64,000 nucleotides of DNA from JAFDBW01 sp963825575 (GCA_963825575.1 CAWGUB010000023.1:1-64000), one strand, 5' to 3'; shown: positions 42,869 through 52,633, numbered from the stretch's first letter. A program made the numbers and translations. The notes: a model not told the origin generated them from the sequence alone.

Positions 42869-44320
42869 CTACTGAATCACTTTAACCTGCTCTCCGGCAG
42901 CCAGGACGGTTGACAATTGCCGGCCATTCAGCCAGGCAATGCTGCCCCATAGTTCACTGTCAACCTTCATGGTACGCAGCAACGCCTCCAAAGTTGTTGG
43001 TTTACTAACCGATTTGACGGTTATCCTCTGCGGCTGACGGTTCAGCCTGGCCCGATCAGTCATGGTAGCAAAACCGTTTGCGGGACTCTGCATCAGCCCC
43101 TTCAAGGCATCAAACTCGGCTGCGCTCGTCATGGCGTGGAAAGCAAAGACATCACTACCTTTCTGGTAAAAATGCGAAACAATCACGGCGCGCTTGTCCC
43201 CGTCGCCGATTGTCGACAGCAGCATGCGGGCCGGCATGCCGTTGTTGGTTATCGAGCGGTCGCCATGTACCGTGGCACCGGTGGCTTTCAGGAAGCTGGC
43301 GACAACATCTGTGCTCTGGCTATCCGGACGAATCGCGACAATGCAGACAGCCTTGCGATCGGGATGACTCAACTGCAGGTTGTTCCCCTCCCGTTCAAGT
43401 TTCCATTTCGCAGGGATCGGCAATTGGGCCCGAAACTGCGGCAGATAGTACCAGTCACCCTCGCGAAACCCCTTACGCGGGTCCTCGCCGTAGACCAGGC
43501 CGTCGACCCGGCTGAGAAAGGCGTTGCGGTTGACGAGGAATTTCTGGCCAGGCAGTTGCGACTGCCATTTGACGGCCATGGCCCGGACATTCGCTTCACG
43601 ATTCACCGGGTTGGGGTGCGTGGAAAAGAATTCCGGCAGACGCGCGCCCTGTCCGGCACTGGCGGAAGGCTGATTTTGCAGGGTTATGAAGAAGTCTGCC
43701 ATACGCGCTGCATCATATCCGGAACGTGACGCATACTCAACTCCGAGCGCATCTGCCTCGCGTTCGTCGTCCCTGCTGAATTTAAGGAAAAGGAGTCCGG
43801 CGCCGGCTTCCATGATCGGGCCGAGCATGTCGCCATACCCCCCCATAAACTCCTGGCCAAGGCTCAGGCCTATATTGGCGAGCATCATTTTACTGTATTG
43901 CTGGGCGGAATGTCTGGCTGTGACATGGCCGATCTCATGGCCGAGGACGCCTGCCAGCTCCGCCTCGTTATTGACCGCAGCCAGCAACCCGCGCGTCACG
44001 TACACATAACCGCCGGGGGCAGCAAACGCGTTGACCACCGGCGAGTCCATGACTTTAAACTGCCAGTCCAGGCCGGGCCGATGGGAAATCCGCGCTATCG
44101 TTAGCCCCTTCTCCAGCAGGTAATTCTGCAAACCGGCATCTTCGTAAATGCCATACTGCTCAATAACGGACTGGTCGGTCTGGCTGCCCAGCCGGAATTC
44201 ATCCTGCTCGCTGAGTAACATGAGCTGCTGCTGGCCGGTGACCGGGTTGACGGCACAGCCGGCTATCGTCAGCAGACCGCACAGGACCAGAATCAAAAAG
44301 ACGCAACGGTTGAATGTCAT
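42869..44320 (-). CDS. M48-family Zn metalloprotease lipoprotein with LysM-like C-terminus
   Basis: About 483 residues from ATG 44320 (GGAG upstream; M-T-F-N-R-C-V-F-L). Lipobox T-I-A-G-C at residue 22. The catalytic site is G-H-E-I-G-H-V-T-A-R-H, with the third ligand in D-E-R-E-A-D-A-L-G. A glycine-rich membrane-like helix follows the site, and the peptide then continues S-T-H-P-N-P-V-N-R-E. The C-terminal 60 residues (T-L-E-A-L-L-R-T-M ... W-L-N-G) look like a degenerate LysM. Related to BepA/Oma1-type envelope quality-control peptidases by family. Monocistronic, divergent from comEC. Confidence 0.9.
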   Translation of the reverse strand: MTFNRCVFLILVLCGLLTIAGCAVNPVTGQQQLMLLSEQDEFRLGSQTDQSVIEQYGIYEDAGLQNYLLEKGLTIARISHRPGLDWQFKVMDSPVVNAFAAPGGYVYVTRGLLAAVNNEAELAGVLGHEIGHVTARHSAQQYSKMMLANIGLSLGQEFMGGYGDMLGPIMEAGAGLLFLKFSRDDEREADALGVEYASRSGYDAARMADFFITLQNQPSASAGQGARLPEFFSTHPNPVNREANVRAMAVKWQSQLPGQKFLVNRNAFLSRVDGLVYGEDPRKGFREGDWYYLPQFRAQLPIPAKWKLEREGNNLQLSHPDRKAVCIVAIRPDSQSTDVVASFLKATGATVHGDRSITNNGMPARMLLSTIGDGDKRAVIVSHFYQKGSDVFAFHAMTSAAEFDALKGLMQSPANGFATMTDRARLNRQPQRITVKSVSKPTTLEALLRTMKVDSELWGSIAWLNGRQLSTVLAAGEQVKVIQ

Positions 44321-44550
44321 CGTGTGATTCTCCATAGATTGGGTGTTATGAGTTTACTAAAAGATGGTCTCGACTTACAAACAATTAAGCAGGACCATGG
44401 GTCAGAGGTGGTGAGAGACAATGATCCTGGCACTAAAGGAGCCCTCGGCCCCCTTCACCTGCTAAACAGGCCTTTCCAGGGCCGATTCGCTGTGATAAAA
44501 TCAAAACTTCAATGTTATTAACTGATATTCACTGACGGAGGGACCTCAAC
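44321..44550. other. divergent intergenic region
   Basis: 230 bases between the peptidase and the comEC leader. No repeat or clear operator was recognised. Promoters for both directions are expected. Confidence 0.3.
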
Positions 44551-44694
44551 ATGCAACCGCATCCAATCTTTCGATACGCCGTCAATCTTTGCTTTGCTCT
44601 GAATTTACCGGTTTTCCCGGTGAGTTCGGCAGACGACATTCACCCCAGCCCCTCAGCCACTGCCCTTCTGGCAGCGCCAGGCATCGAACGCTAG
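44551..44694 (+). CDS. short leader ORF in frame with comEC
   Basis: 47 residues starting M-Q-P-H-P-I-F-R with a strong GGAGGG 8 bases before the ATG and ending at TAG 44692-44694, six bases before the comEC ATG and in the same frame. The peptide has a signal-peptide-like hydrophobic part (L-C-F-A-L-N-L-P-V-F-P-V-S-S-A). It may be a leader that couples translation to comEC, a separate tiny secreted peptide, or the true comEC N-terminus broken by a stop. Confidence 0.35.
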   Translation: MQPHPIFRYAVNLCFALNLPVFPVSSADDIHPSPSATALLAAPGIER

Positions 44695-44700
44695 TTCGCG

Positions 44701-47070
44701 ATGCCCGTCCTGCTGCTGGGCGCATATGCGACCGGCATCGCCATGGTGCGCTTTGTCTCACCGTGGGGCGTTACCGGTCAGACCCTGACCTCGGGGCTGC
44801 TCTTTCTGACCTGGCTATCACTGAGACGGTCCCGCTGGGCGACTCTGCCGTTACTCGGAATCCTCCTGCTTGCCGGTTTCATCAATGCCAGCCAGTGGCT
44901 GACCGCCCCCGTACGAAGCAATCACATCGGTCGTTTTACAGGTGATCTTCCCCTGGCTGTCGAGGCCAGAGTCGTGGCTGCAGAATACAGGAGCACGGGA
45001 GGATACCGGCTTTTTACAGAAGCCCTGCGTCTCTTCGAAGAAGGCCGTAGCAGAGAAGTTTGCGGCAAGATCTTATTGTACATTGAGGGAGGGGACCTTC
45101 TGGTACGTCCCGGCCAGATCATCCGCTGGCGATCAAAGTTGCGCCGACCAGCCGGATTCGGCAACCCGGGAGAATTCGATTACCCGCAATACCTTGCATC
45201 GCAGGGAATTCATGTGACCGGGTTCATTCCCTCCGCCGAAGACCTGGCCATACTGATCAACCATCCGCTAAGCAAGAGGTCCTTATTCGAAAACCTGCGA
45301 CTTGACCTGGCGAAGAAAATCATGTCGAGCGTACCGGAGGAGCAAGCCGGTTTATTACAGTCGCTGCTGCTCGGGCTCCGGGGCGGGGTTAAGCCAGAAC
45401 AGCGAAGAATCCTGTCGGAGAGCGGAATCGCCCACCTGTTTGCCATCTCCGGGCTGCATTTCGGATTATTGGCCTTACTCCTGTACCAGGTTGGCAGATG
45501 GCTCTACACCCGCAGCACGCGCCTGGTGCTCCGGTGCCCACCGCAAAGAATCCTGCCGGTCGTCCTGCTCATCCCCCTGGCTGGGTACCTGACTTTGACA
45601 GGCAACGCCTGGGCGACGCGCCGGGCCTTTCTGATGGTCGGCTGCGTCGCACTGCTGATTGCATACGGACGTCGCACATCTCCTTTCAGCATGCTTGCCA
45701 GCGTGGCTTTATGCCTGTTGATCTATAATCCTCTGGCCCTTTTCCAACCGGGCTTCCAGCTTTCGTTTGCCGGTGTCACTGGTATCCTTGCCTGGCTGCC
45801 AGGCTGGAGGTCTTTGCTTGACGGAATGTCGAGAAAGGTCCGTTGGCCTTTGATGCTGATGCTGACCACCGCTGCTGCCACCATGGCAACGTTGCCGGCA
45901 GTCTTGTGGCACTTCCACCTGTTTGCCCCTGCAGGCCTGCTGTCGAACCTGTTTGCCATCCCTCTGATTGCCTGGGGTGCAGTTCCCTGTGGGCTAGCAG
46001 GCATGGCGATCCTGCCGATTGCCGCAGCACCTGCCGAATGGCTTCTGTTGACAGCAGCCTGGATAGTGGATATTGGCATGGCAGGTGCCGCAGCGATCAA
46101 CCAGATCCCGTGGCTTACGGCAATCCCTGTGTACATGACCCCGGCAAAGCTGACCCTGCTGAGCGGTCTCCTGATCGCCATGTTGCCGTTGCCCTCGGTG
46201 CGACACCGCGTGGGTTACCGCATCTGTATTCTGCTCACAACTGCGTTTGCTGCATCCCTGCTGCACATCCGACCGGCCGATTTCCAGGTGACCGCCCTGA
46301 GTGTCGGCCAGGGGGATGCGACTCTGGTCTCTCTATCAGGGGATGTTCACTACCTGGTAGACGGTGGTGGCCTGCCAGGCTCCAATATCGATCCGGGGGA
46401 GCAACTGATTGCCCCGGCGCTCGGCCGGATGGGGGTAGACCATCTCGATGGAGTAATTCTGACCCATAACCACCCGGACCACGCCGCCGGGCTGGCCTAC
46501 ATCGTCGGGCGATTCCCGGTTAAACAGTTCTATCTTGCTTCAGACAGCACGGAACTCGACAAAGGATTGCGTCAGGCCCTGCAACGACATGGAATCCCGT
46601 TTGCAATACTTGACGAAGGCTGGTCGTACATTCGACAGGATCCCCGGCACGAACTCAGTCTCTTCGTCCCTGACCAGACGGCAAGCGACATAAATGAGCG
46701 ATCGATTGCCGTCTATGCCAGCCACCTTGGCCAGGGAGTCCTGCTAACCGCCGACCTGGGGAAAGCAGGGCTCCGGCAAATCCTTGCCAGTGGAGTACCG
46801 GGCAACGTCAATCTTCTGAAATTACCCCATCACGGCAGTCGACACGCTTTCCCCGACCTGTACCTGGAAGAATTCAGGCCATCGATAGCCTTCGTCTCGG
46901 CCGGACAAGGCAATCCGTACGGTTTTCCGCACAGGGAAACCATAGAAGCATGTGCAAAACGACAAATCCCTTTTTACCGGACAGACCAGATGGGAGTGCT
47001 GAAGTTTCAACTTCAAAACGGGGAATGGCAGGGGCTTCACGCAAACCGAAAAGGCTTTAGAATTGACTAA
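44701..47070 (+). CDS. comEC: DNA internalisation protein ComEC/Rec2
   Basis: Forms the inner-membrane channel for transforming DNA and carries a metallo-beta-lactamase-like nuclease domain. 789 residues: N-terminal membrane part and OB-like DUF4131 region (P-L-A-V-E-A-R-V-V), the competence domain (S-G-I-A-H-L-F-A-I-S-G-L-H, then T-G-N-A-W-A-T-R-R-A), then V-G-Q-G-D-A-T-L-V and the metal motif T-H-N-H-P-D-H-A-A-G-L, ending L-P-H-H-G-S-R and S-A-G-Q-G-N-P-Y-G-F-P-H. The ATG at 44701 lacks a ribosome binding site, and a well-led short ORF ends six bases before it in frame. Confidence 0.93.
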   Translation: MPVLLLGAYATGIAMVRFVSPWGVTGQTLTSGLLFLTWLSLRRSRWATLPLLGILLLAGFINASQWLTAPVRSNHIGRFTGDLPLAVEARVVAAEYRSTGGYRLFTEALRLFEEGRSREVCGKILLYIEGGDLLVRPGQIIRWRSKLRRPAGFGNPGEFDYPQYLASQGIHVTGFIPSAEDLAILINHPLSKRSLFENLRLDLAKKIMSSVPEEQAGLLQSLLLGLRGGVKPEQRRILSESGIAHLFAISGLHFGLLALLLYQVGRWLYTRSTRLVLRCPPQRILPVVLLIPLAGYLTLTGNAWATRRAFLMVGCVALLIAYGRRTSPFSMLASVALCLLIYNPLALFQPGFQLSFAGVTGILAWLPGWRSLLDGMSRKVRWPLMLMLTTAAATMATLPAVLWHFHLFAPAGLLSNLFAIPLIAWGAVPCGLAGMAILPIAAAPAEWLLLTAAWIVDIGMAGAAAINQIPWLTAIPVYMTPAKLTLLSGLLIAMLPLPSVRHRVGYRICILLTTAFAASLLHIRPADFQVTALSVGQGDATLVSLSGDVHYLVDGGGLPGSNIDPGEQLIAPALGRMGVDHLDGVILTHNHPDHAAGLAYIVGRFPVKQFYLASDSTELDKGLRQALQRHGIPFAILDEGWSYIRQDPRHELSLFVPDQTASDINERSIAVYASHLGQGVLLTADLGKAGLRQILASGVPGNVNLLKLPHHGSRHAFPDLYLEEFRPSIAFVSAGQGNPYGFPHRETIEACAKRQIPFYRTDQMGVLKFQLQNGEWQGLHANRKGFRID

Positions 47071-47117
47071 TTTCAGTTGGTTTGATAGCGTACTCCATTA
47101 TTTAGCCGGGGCGATAA

Positions 47118-48491
47118 ATGTCAAAACCACGAATTCTGATTGTTGACGATGAGGTGTTCTTCAGACGCCTGTTCAGCGAAATCCTTGCGGAAGGTGACCT
47201 GTATGAAATCGAGGCGGTCGATTCGGGTAAAACAGCCCTCGACTACCTGACTCGCAAACAGGTCGACGTCATCCTCACTGACATGGTCATGCCAGAAGTC
47301 TGCGGTCTGGAGTTGATCCACCGTACCCGTTCCCTCAATCCGGCTCCGGACATCATCCTTGCCACCGGCAACGCCACGGTAGAAACCGCAATCGAAGCTT
47401 TGAAAGGCGGTGCGTGCGACTATCTGATCAAACCATGTAAACCCGAGCAGTTGCGGCATACGATCAAGAGCTGTGTCGAGCAGCGCCGTCTGCTGGCCGA
47501 GAACAGCCTGCTGCACAGCCAGATTCGGCTCTACCAGAGGGGCCAACACCTCTCCGCTCAACTCGATGTCGATACGCTCTTCCAGGATTCTTTAAGCACC
47601 CTTTTAAACGAAGTGGGTAAGGGCCGAGGGCTGGCTTTTCTCTCCAACCAGAATGGGCTCAGTCATATTGGTGCAGTCGATTTCGACGATGATCAGGCCG
47701 GGAAGTTGGCGAATCTACTGATTGAACACACTGCCGTCATGCCGCAGGCGACGCTCCTTCAAGCTGCCGACTATCCAGTGATTTCCAGTGAGTTCCCTGA
47801 TCTGAAGACCATCTGGGTCTTCCCGATGAACACGGAAAACCAGGAGCATGGCGCGCTGGTCCTTTGCAATCCCCGTGGCTCCGAGATGCCCGAAGTTTTG
47901 CCGGCTGAGAACTTGTCATTTCTTTCCGAGCAGGTTGCAATCGGCTTCAATAACGCATGCCAGTTCCATGGCGCGCGTGAACTGATTTACACGGATGATT
48001 TAACCGGTCTCTACAATCATCGTTACCTGCACATCGCCTTGGAACAGGAGATCAACCGTTCGGAACGCTATGGACTCGAGTTTTCACTCGCGTTCATCGA
48101 TCTGGACCTGTTCAAGGGCATCAACGATGAGCACGGGCACATGATTGGCAGCGACGTTCTGCGCCAGGTGGGGAATCTTCTGCGGGAGTGCGTCCGCGAC
48201 GCCGATATGCTGTTCCGTTATGGTGGTGATGAATTTACCGCTCTGCTGGTGGAGACCGGCACACGAAACTCCAAGATTGTTGCCGAACGCATCCGGTCCA
48301 CCATCGAGAGCTATGACTTCTCCACTGGACACAACAATACCGGCCGTCTGACGGCGACAGTCGGCCACGCCACCTACCCGATCCACGCAACCACCAAGAA
48401 CGAGATGATAGAACTGGCGGACAAGGCCATGTATATGGGCAAGCATGACCGCAACGTCTCACGGAGTGCCTCTGAGGTAAGCGGTACATAA
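47118..48491 (+). CDS. response regulator diguanylate cyclase (REC-GAF-like-GGDEF)
   Basis: 457 residues. REC at 5-120 (I-V-D-D-E-V-F-F, phospho-Asp in I-L-T-D-M-V-M-P). A middle GAF-like region at about 150-295 has little conservation. GGDEF at 300-450 has D-D-L-T-G-L-Y-N-H-R, F-I-D-L-D-L-F-K-G-I-N-D and the active loop Y-G-G-D-E-F. No R-x-x-D inhibitory site five residues before G-G is obvious (R-D-A-D-M-L-F-R-Y-G-G-D-E-F has R-D-A-D eight before). It should make c-di-GMP when phosphorylated. It lies 47 bases after comEC on the same strand. Confidence 0.93.
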   Translation: MSKPRILIVDDEVFFRRLFSEILAEGDLYEIEAVDSGKTALDYLTRKQVDVILTDMVMPEVCGLELIHRTRSLNPAPDIILATGNATVETAIEALKGGACDYLIKPCKPEQLRHTIKSCVEQRRLLAENSLLHSQIRLYQRGQHLSAQLDVDTLFQDSLSTLLNEVGKGRGLAFLSNQNGLSHIGAVDFDDDQAGKLANLLIEHTAVMPQATLLQAADYPVISSEFPDLKTIWVFPMNTENQEHGALVLCNPRGSEMPEVLPAENLSFLSEQVAIGFNNACQFHGARELIYTDDLTGLYNHRYLHIALEQEINRSERYGLEFSLAFIDLDLFKGINDEHGHMIGSDVLRQVGNLLRECVRDADMLFRYGGDEFTALLVETGTRNSKIVAERIRSTIESYDFSTGHNNTGRLTATVGHATYPIHATTKNEMIELADKAMYMGKHDRNVSRSASEVSGT

Positions 48492-48752
48492 TCCAAAACG
48501 CCCTGGCTGCCTTGGCCCTGGGTGAATCACGCCTCGTCTTTCTGTCAAGCTCATCTAATATCAAGGGGAAAAACACCATCGCAGCCGTTTACCGGGTTGA
48601 CGGGTTGCGCAAGAACGAGTAAAAAGCCCTACGCAAAGAAAACCAATTGTATTCAGTAGCCAGTTTCAGTAGTCAGAATAGTGTCTTTTTTGAGACAAAT
48701 TTTTGATCCTTGAGACTGAATTCTGGATACCCAGAGATTCGGAGTTTCTAAA
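48492..48752. other. hisS upstream region with a repeat
   Basis: 260 bases, no gene. The right half is filled by the CAGTAGYCAGAAT element. A promoter or leader for hisS should lie here. I see no convincing T-box. Confidence 0.4.
48650..48734. repeat. 'ATTCAGTAGCCAG' dispersed repeat, direct and inverted units
   Basis: TATTCAGTAGCCAG and TTTCAGTAGTCAGAATAG (48650-48681) are direct repeats. GACTGAATTCTGGATACCC (48714-48732) is the opposite orientation. It sits in the hisS leader, ending about 20 bases before the GTG. Confidence 0.5.
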
Positions 48753-50012
48753 GTGAGTATTACCGGCATCAAGGGCATGAACGACATTCTGCCCGGCGAC
48801 ATCGAAACCTGGCAGCATCTGGAAGAGCAGGCCCGCAAGGTTTTCGGCGCTTTCGGCTACCGAGAAATCCGTGTCCCGGTGGTTGAAAAAACTGACCTCT
48901 TCTGCCGCTCGATCGGTGAAACCACCGATATCGTCGAGAAGGAGATGTATACCTTTACAGACAAGGGCGGAACTTCCATGACGTTGCGTCCGGAAGGCAC
49001 GGCTCCAGTAATGCGCGCCTTTATTCAGCACAAACTGCATGCCCTGGACCCGGTTTCAAAGCTCTATTACATCGGCCCGATGTTTCGTCATGAGCGACCG
49101 CAAAAGGGGCGTTATCGCCAGTTCCATCAGATTGGTGCGGAAGTCATCGGGGTCGACGACCCGAAAATCGACGCCCAGGTCCTGGCCATGCTCAGCCATT
49201 ATTTCATCACGACGAAGATTCCAGATGTATCGCTACAGATCAATTCCCTCGGCTGCCCGGAATGTCGGCCGACTTATCGAGCTGCACTAATCGACTTTCT
49301 CGAGCAGCGCCTGTCGTGCCTCTGTGCCGATTGCCAGCGTCGCTACACCAGCAACCCGCTACGGGTACTCGATTGCAAGATGCCGGGTTGCAAGGAGGCC
49401 ACCGTCGACGCACCGGCCATGCTGGACAACCTTTGTATCGGCTGTGAAACACACTTTGGCCAGGTCAAGAGCCATCTCTGCGCACTGGACGTCGATTACA
49501 CCGTCAACGCCCGCATGGTAAGAGGGCTCGACTATTACACCAAAACAACCTTCGAGATGGTGACCGGAAGTCTTGGCGCCCAGAATGCTGTCGCAGCCGG
49601 TGGCCGTTATGACGGTCTGATCCGCGACCTGGGTGGCCCGGAACTTCCAGGAATCGGTTTTGCCATCGGCCTGGAACGTCTGGCCCTGATGCTCGGCGAA
49701 CAGAGCATTGAGCCACCCCGGCCGGAGCTCTTTATCGCAACTCTCGGCGAAGCGGCAACCAATGCCGGTTTCTCCCTGCTGACGCACCTTCAGCGCCAGG
49801 GCATCCCGGTTGAGATGGAATACACCGGCAAGAGTCTGAAAGCCCAGTTGCGACGCGCCGACAAACTCAAGTCCAGGAGGGTTCTGATCCTCGGCGAAGA
49901 TGAACTAAAGCGTGGAGTCGCGCAGTTGCGGTATATGGATGAAAGCCGCCAGGAAGAAGTTGCACTGGACCGTCTTGAAGACCTCCTCAGCAAAGAGACT
50001 GATGGTGCTTGA
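48753..50012 (+). CDS. hisS: histidyl-tRNA synthetase
   Basis: Class II synthetase, 419 residues, complete. GTG start (S-I-T-G-I-K-G-M-N-D-I-L-P-G). Motif 1 region R-V-P-V-V-E, motif 2 T-L-R-P-E-G-T-A-P-V-M-R-A and P-M-F-R-H-E-R-P-Q-K-G-R-Y-R-Q-F-H-Q, motif 3 G-I-G-F-A-I-G-L-E-R. Histidine-specific R-G-L-D-Y-Y and a C-terminal anticodon domain. A C-x2-C pair (S-C-L-C-A-D-C and C-K-M-P-G-C) in the insertion is common in this lineage. Followed by aspS 96 bases later. Confidence 0.97.
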   Translation: MSITGIKGMNDILPGDIETWQHLEEQARKVFGAFGYREIRVPVVEKTDLFCRSIGETTDIVEKEMYTFTDKGGTSMTLRPEGTAPVMRAFIQHKLHALDPVSKLYYIGPMFRHERPQKGRYRQFHQIGAEVIGVDDPKIDAQVLAMLSHYFITTKIPDVSLQINSLGCPECRPTYRAALIDFLEQRLSCLCADCQRRYTSNPLRVLDCKMPGCKEATVDAPAMLDNLCIGCETHFGQVKSHLCALDVDYTVNARMVRGLDYYTKTTFEMVTGSLGAQNAVAAGGRYDGLIRDLGGPELPGIGFAIGLERLALMLGEQSIEPPRPELFIATLGEAATNAGFSLLTHLQRQGIPVEMEYTGKSLKAQLRRADKLKSRRVLILGEDELKRGVAQLRYMDESRQEEVALDRLEDLLSKETDGA

Positions 50013-50108
50013 CGCCCTATTACGGCATCGATATAATGCTCGCTTGTCCTGTCGGACACGCGTCTTTATGCGAGCGGAAACAGTCAATATTTATAAGGAG
50101 TTACTCCC

Positions 50109-51911
50109 TTGAGCGACATACTCGGAGACTGGAAAAGAACCCATTACTGCGGTGACCTGCGCAAAGAAGATATCGGCAAGAAGGTCTGCCTGATGGGCTG
50201 GGTGCATCGCCGTCGTGATCATGGCGGCCTGATTTTTATCGACCTGCGCGATCGTACCGGTATCAGCCAGCTGGCCCTTGACCCGGATCGAGACCCCCAA
50301 TCCCATGCCAAGGCCGAAGCTGTTCGCAACGAATTTGTCGTGGCAGCCATCGGTACCGTTGCACCGCGCCCGGAGGGCACAGTCAACCCGAAGATGAAAA
50401 CCGGCGAGGTTGAGATCGAAATCAGCGAATTGCGTATCCTCAACATCGCCAAGACGCCACCCTTCATGCTTGACGAATACACTGAGGTCGCGGAGAACCT
50501 GCGGCTCAAATACCGTTACCTGGACCTGCGTCGTGATTCGATACAACAGAATATCATGATGCGACACCAAGTCGCCCAGACCACCCGTAAGTATCTTTCG
50601 GATAACGATTTCCTGGAAATCGAGACCCCGATGTTGACCAAGAGCACCCCGGAAGGCGCTCGCGACTACCTGGTCCCGAGCCGCGTCAATCCGGGCAATT
50701 TCTATGCATTGCCGCAATCGCCGCAGATTTTCAAACAGCTCCTGATGATCTCTGGTTACGACCGCTACTTCCAGATCACCCGCTGCTTCCGCGACGAAGA
50801 CCTGCGCGCCGACCGGCAGCCTGAGTTCACCCAGATAGACTGCGAGCTCTCCTTCGTTGACAAAGACGACGTCATGACTGTCATGGAAGGGATGATCGCG
50901 GCCATTTTCAAAAGCGCAATCGACGTCGAGCTGACCCTGCCTATGCCACGCTTGAGCTATGGCGAGGTCATGGACCGCTACGGCGTCGACAATCCCGATC
51001 TGCGCTTCGAGATGGAGCTGGTCAACCTGACCGACATCGTCAGAGGCTGCGGTTTCAAGGTCTTCGCCAGCGTTGCCGAAAACGGCGGTCTGGTCAAGGC
51101 CCTGAACGTCAAGGGCTGCGCAACCTTCTCCCGCAAGGAGCTCGACGACCTGACCGCCTTCGCGGCCATTTACGGCGCCAAGGGGATGGCCTGGGTCAAG
51201 GTTCAGGAAGATGGCAGCTGGCAGTCTCCGATCGCCAAGTTCTTCACTACAGAAGAACTCGCTCAGCTCGGCGCCGCTCTCGGTGCAAAACCAGGCGACC
51301 TGCTGTTATTTGGCGCCGACACAGCGACAATCGCCAACGAATCCATGGGACGTCTGCGTGGACACCTTGGGCAGAAACTTGGCCTGACCGACCCGAACGA
51401 ATACAAATTCGTATGGGTCACCGACTTCCCGCTCCTCGAATGGGACGGCGAAGCACGCCGTCATGTTGCCGTTCATCACCCTTTCACGGCGCCACTTGAC
51501 GAGGACGTCCCGCTCCTTGATTCTGACCCGGGCAAGGCGCGGGCCAAGGCTTATGATCTGGTCCTGAACGGTTCTGAAATCGGCGGAGGCAGCATTCGTA
51601 TTCACAACCAGGACGTGCAGAGCAGGATGTTCAACCTGCTCGGCATCGGCGAACAGGAAGCCCGTGAGAAGTTTGGTTTCCTGCTCGACGCGCTTGAGTT
51701 TGGCGCCCCGCCACACGGCGGCATCGCATTCGGTCTCGACAGGATCATGATGATCCTGACCGGGGCAGGATCGATTCGCGACGTCATTGCCTTCCCGAAG
51801 ACTCAGAAGGCCACCGACCTGATGTCGGAAGCCCCCGGCAAGGTTGACGAAAAACAGCTGCGTGAGTTGGGCATCCGCCTGGCAGTACGTGCACAGCAGA
51901 AACAGGACTGA
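50109..51911 (+). CDS. aspS: aspartyl-tRNA synthetase
   Basis: 600 residues, bacterial type with OB-fold anticodon domain (G-W-V-H-R-R-R-D-H-G-G-L-I-F-I-D-L-R-D), class II core (F-L-E-I-E-T-P-M-L; Y-F-Q-I-T-R-C-F-R-D-E-D-L-R-A-D-R-Q-P-E-F-T-Q) and GAD insertion. C-terminal motif 3 reads G-I-A-F-G-L-D-R. TTG start at 50109 with AAGGAG 9 bases before. Whether it is Asp-only or Asp/Asn (non-discriminating) cannot be read directly. Confidence 0.97.
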   Translation: MSDILGDWKRTHYCGDLRKEDIGKKVCLMGWVHRRRDHGGLIFIDLRDRTGISQLALDPDRDPQSHAKAEAVRNEFVVAAIGTVAPRPEGTVNPKMKTGEVEIEISELRILNIAKTPPFMLDEYTEVAENLRLKYRYLDLRRDSIQQNIMMRHQVAQTTRKYLSDNDFLEIETPMLTKSTPEGARDYLVPSRVNPGNFYALPQSPQIFKQLLMISGYDRYFQITRCFRDEDLRADRQPEFTQIDCELSFVDKDDVMTVMEGMIAAIFKSAIDVELTLPMPRLSYGEVMDRYGVDNPDLRFEMELVNLTDIVRGCGFKVFASVAENGGLVKALNVKGCATFSRKELDDLTAFAAIYGAKGMAWVKVQEDGSWQSPIAKFFTTEELAQLGAALGAKPGDLLLFGADTATIANESMGRLRGHLGQKLGLTDPNEYKFVWVTDFPLLEWDGEARRHVAVHHPFTAPLDEDVPLLDSDPGKARAKAYDLVLNGSEIGGGSIRIHNQDVQSRMFNLLGIGEQEAREKFGFLLDALEFGAPPHGGIAFGLDRIMMILTGAGSIRDVIAFPKTQKATDLMSEAPGKVDEKQLRELGIRLAVRAQQKQD

Positions 51912-51940
51912 TTCCGGATTTGGAACGGACTGCCAATCAT

Positions 51941-52633
51941 ATGTTGCGCCACCTGTTCATATTTACTCTTGTCGCATTGCTGATCTCCTGCGCCAAACCA
52001 CCGCACAGGGAAATGGCTGCAGCAGAGTACATGGTCAAGAGAGCCCAGGAGTTGCAGGCCATGGACTTTGCTCCAGCCGAATACCAGGCTGCACATACAG
52101 CTCTGAATGATGCGCGCAGATCGATGGACAAGGCCGAGTACGGCGACGCCCGGGACTCGATCGAGTACGCACTTCAGCATGCCCGGCGTGCCGTTGTTCT
52201 CACAGAAGAAGGCCAGGCCAGGCTCAAACAGGAAGAAAAGCAGAAGGCGATCGAGGCGGAGAAAGCCCGCCAGTCTGAGTTGAAAAACCCCCCGGTAGAA
52301 AAAGTTGAAAAGAAAGTGGAGAAGAAACCACCGGCCGCAAAACCCGACCCCGCACCCAAGCAAAAAATAGAGCTGGTCGAGGAATACCGCGTTGGTGAAG
52401 GCGAGACCCTCTGGACGATTTCAGCACAACCCCAAGTCTACGGTGAAGGACTGCTCTGGCCCCTGCTCTATCAGGCCAACCGTGACCAGATCAAGGATCC
52501 CCGCCAGATATTCCCAGGCCAGGATCTCGGCATCCGTCGAGACATGACCAAGGAAGAACTTGAAGACGCTCGCCAAAGAGCACGGGAATCTGATATTTTT
52601 CCCGTCCCCCGAGCCACACCTCCAGGTCAGTAA
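51941..52633 (+). CDS. LysM-domain lipoprotein with DUF4398-like helical region
   Basis: 230 residues. Lipobox L-I-S-C at residue 17. The helical part (about 25-110: A-A-A-E-Y-M-V-K-R-A-Q-E-L, D-A-R-R-S-M-D-K-A-E-Y-G-D-A-R) resembles DUF4398. A Lys/Pro linker (E-K-K-V-E-K-K-P-P-A-A-K-P) follows, then a LysM-like domain (Y-R-V-G-E-G-E-T-L-W-T-I-S ... Q-I-F-P-G-Q-D-L). Envelope/peptidoglycan-associated role by family. I choose ATG 51941 over 51920 because the signal peptide begins there. It follows aspS by 29 bases and precedes icd. Confidence 0.85.
   Translation: MLRHLFIFTLVALLISCAKPPHREMAAAEYMVKRAQELQAMDFAPAEYQAAHTALNDARRSMDKAEYGDARDSIEYALQHARRAVVLTEEGQARLKQEEKQKAIEAEKARQSELKNPPVEKVEKKVEKKPPAAKPDPAPKQKIELVEEYRVGEGETLWTISAQPQVYGEGLLWPLLYQANRDQIKDPRQIFPGQDLGIRRDMTKEELEDARQRARESDIFPVPRATPPGQ

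Noticed and set aside
48660..48752. T-box leader of hisS
   Set aside because: No T-box sequence or specifier stem could be found; the region is explained by a dispersed repeat.
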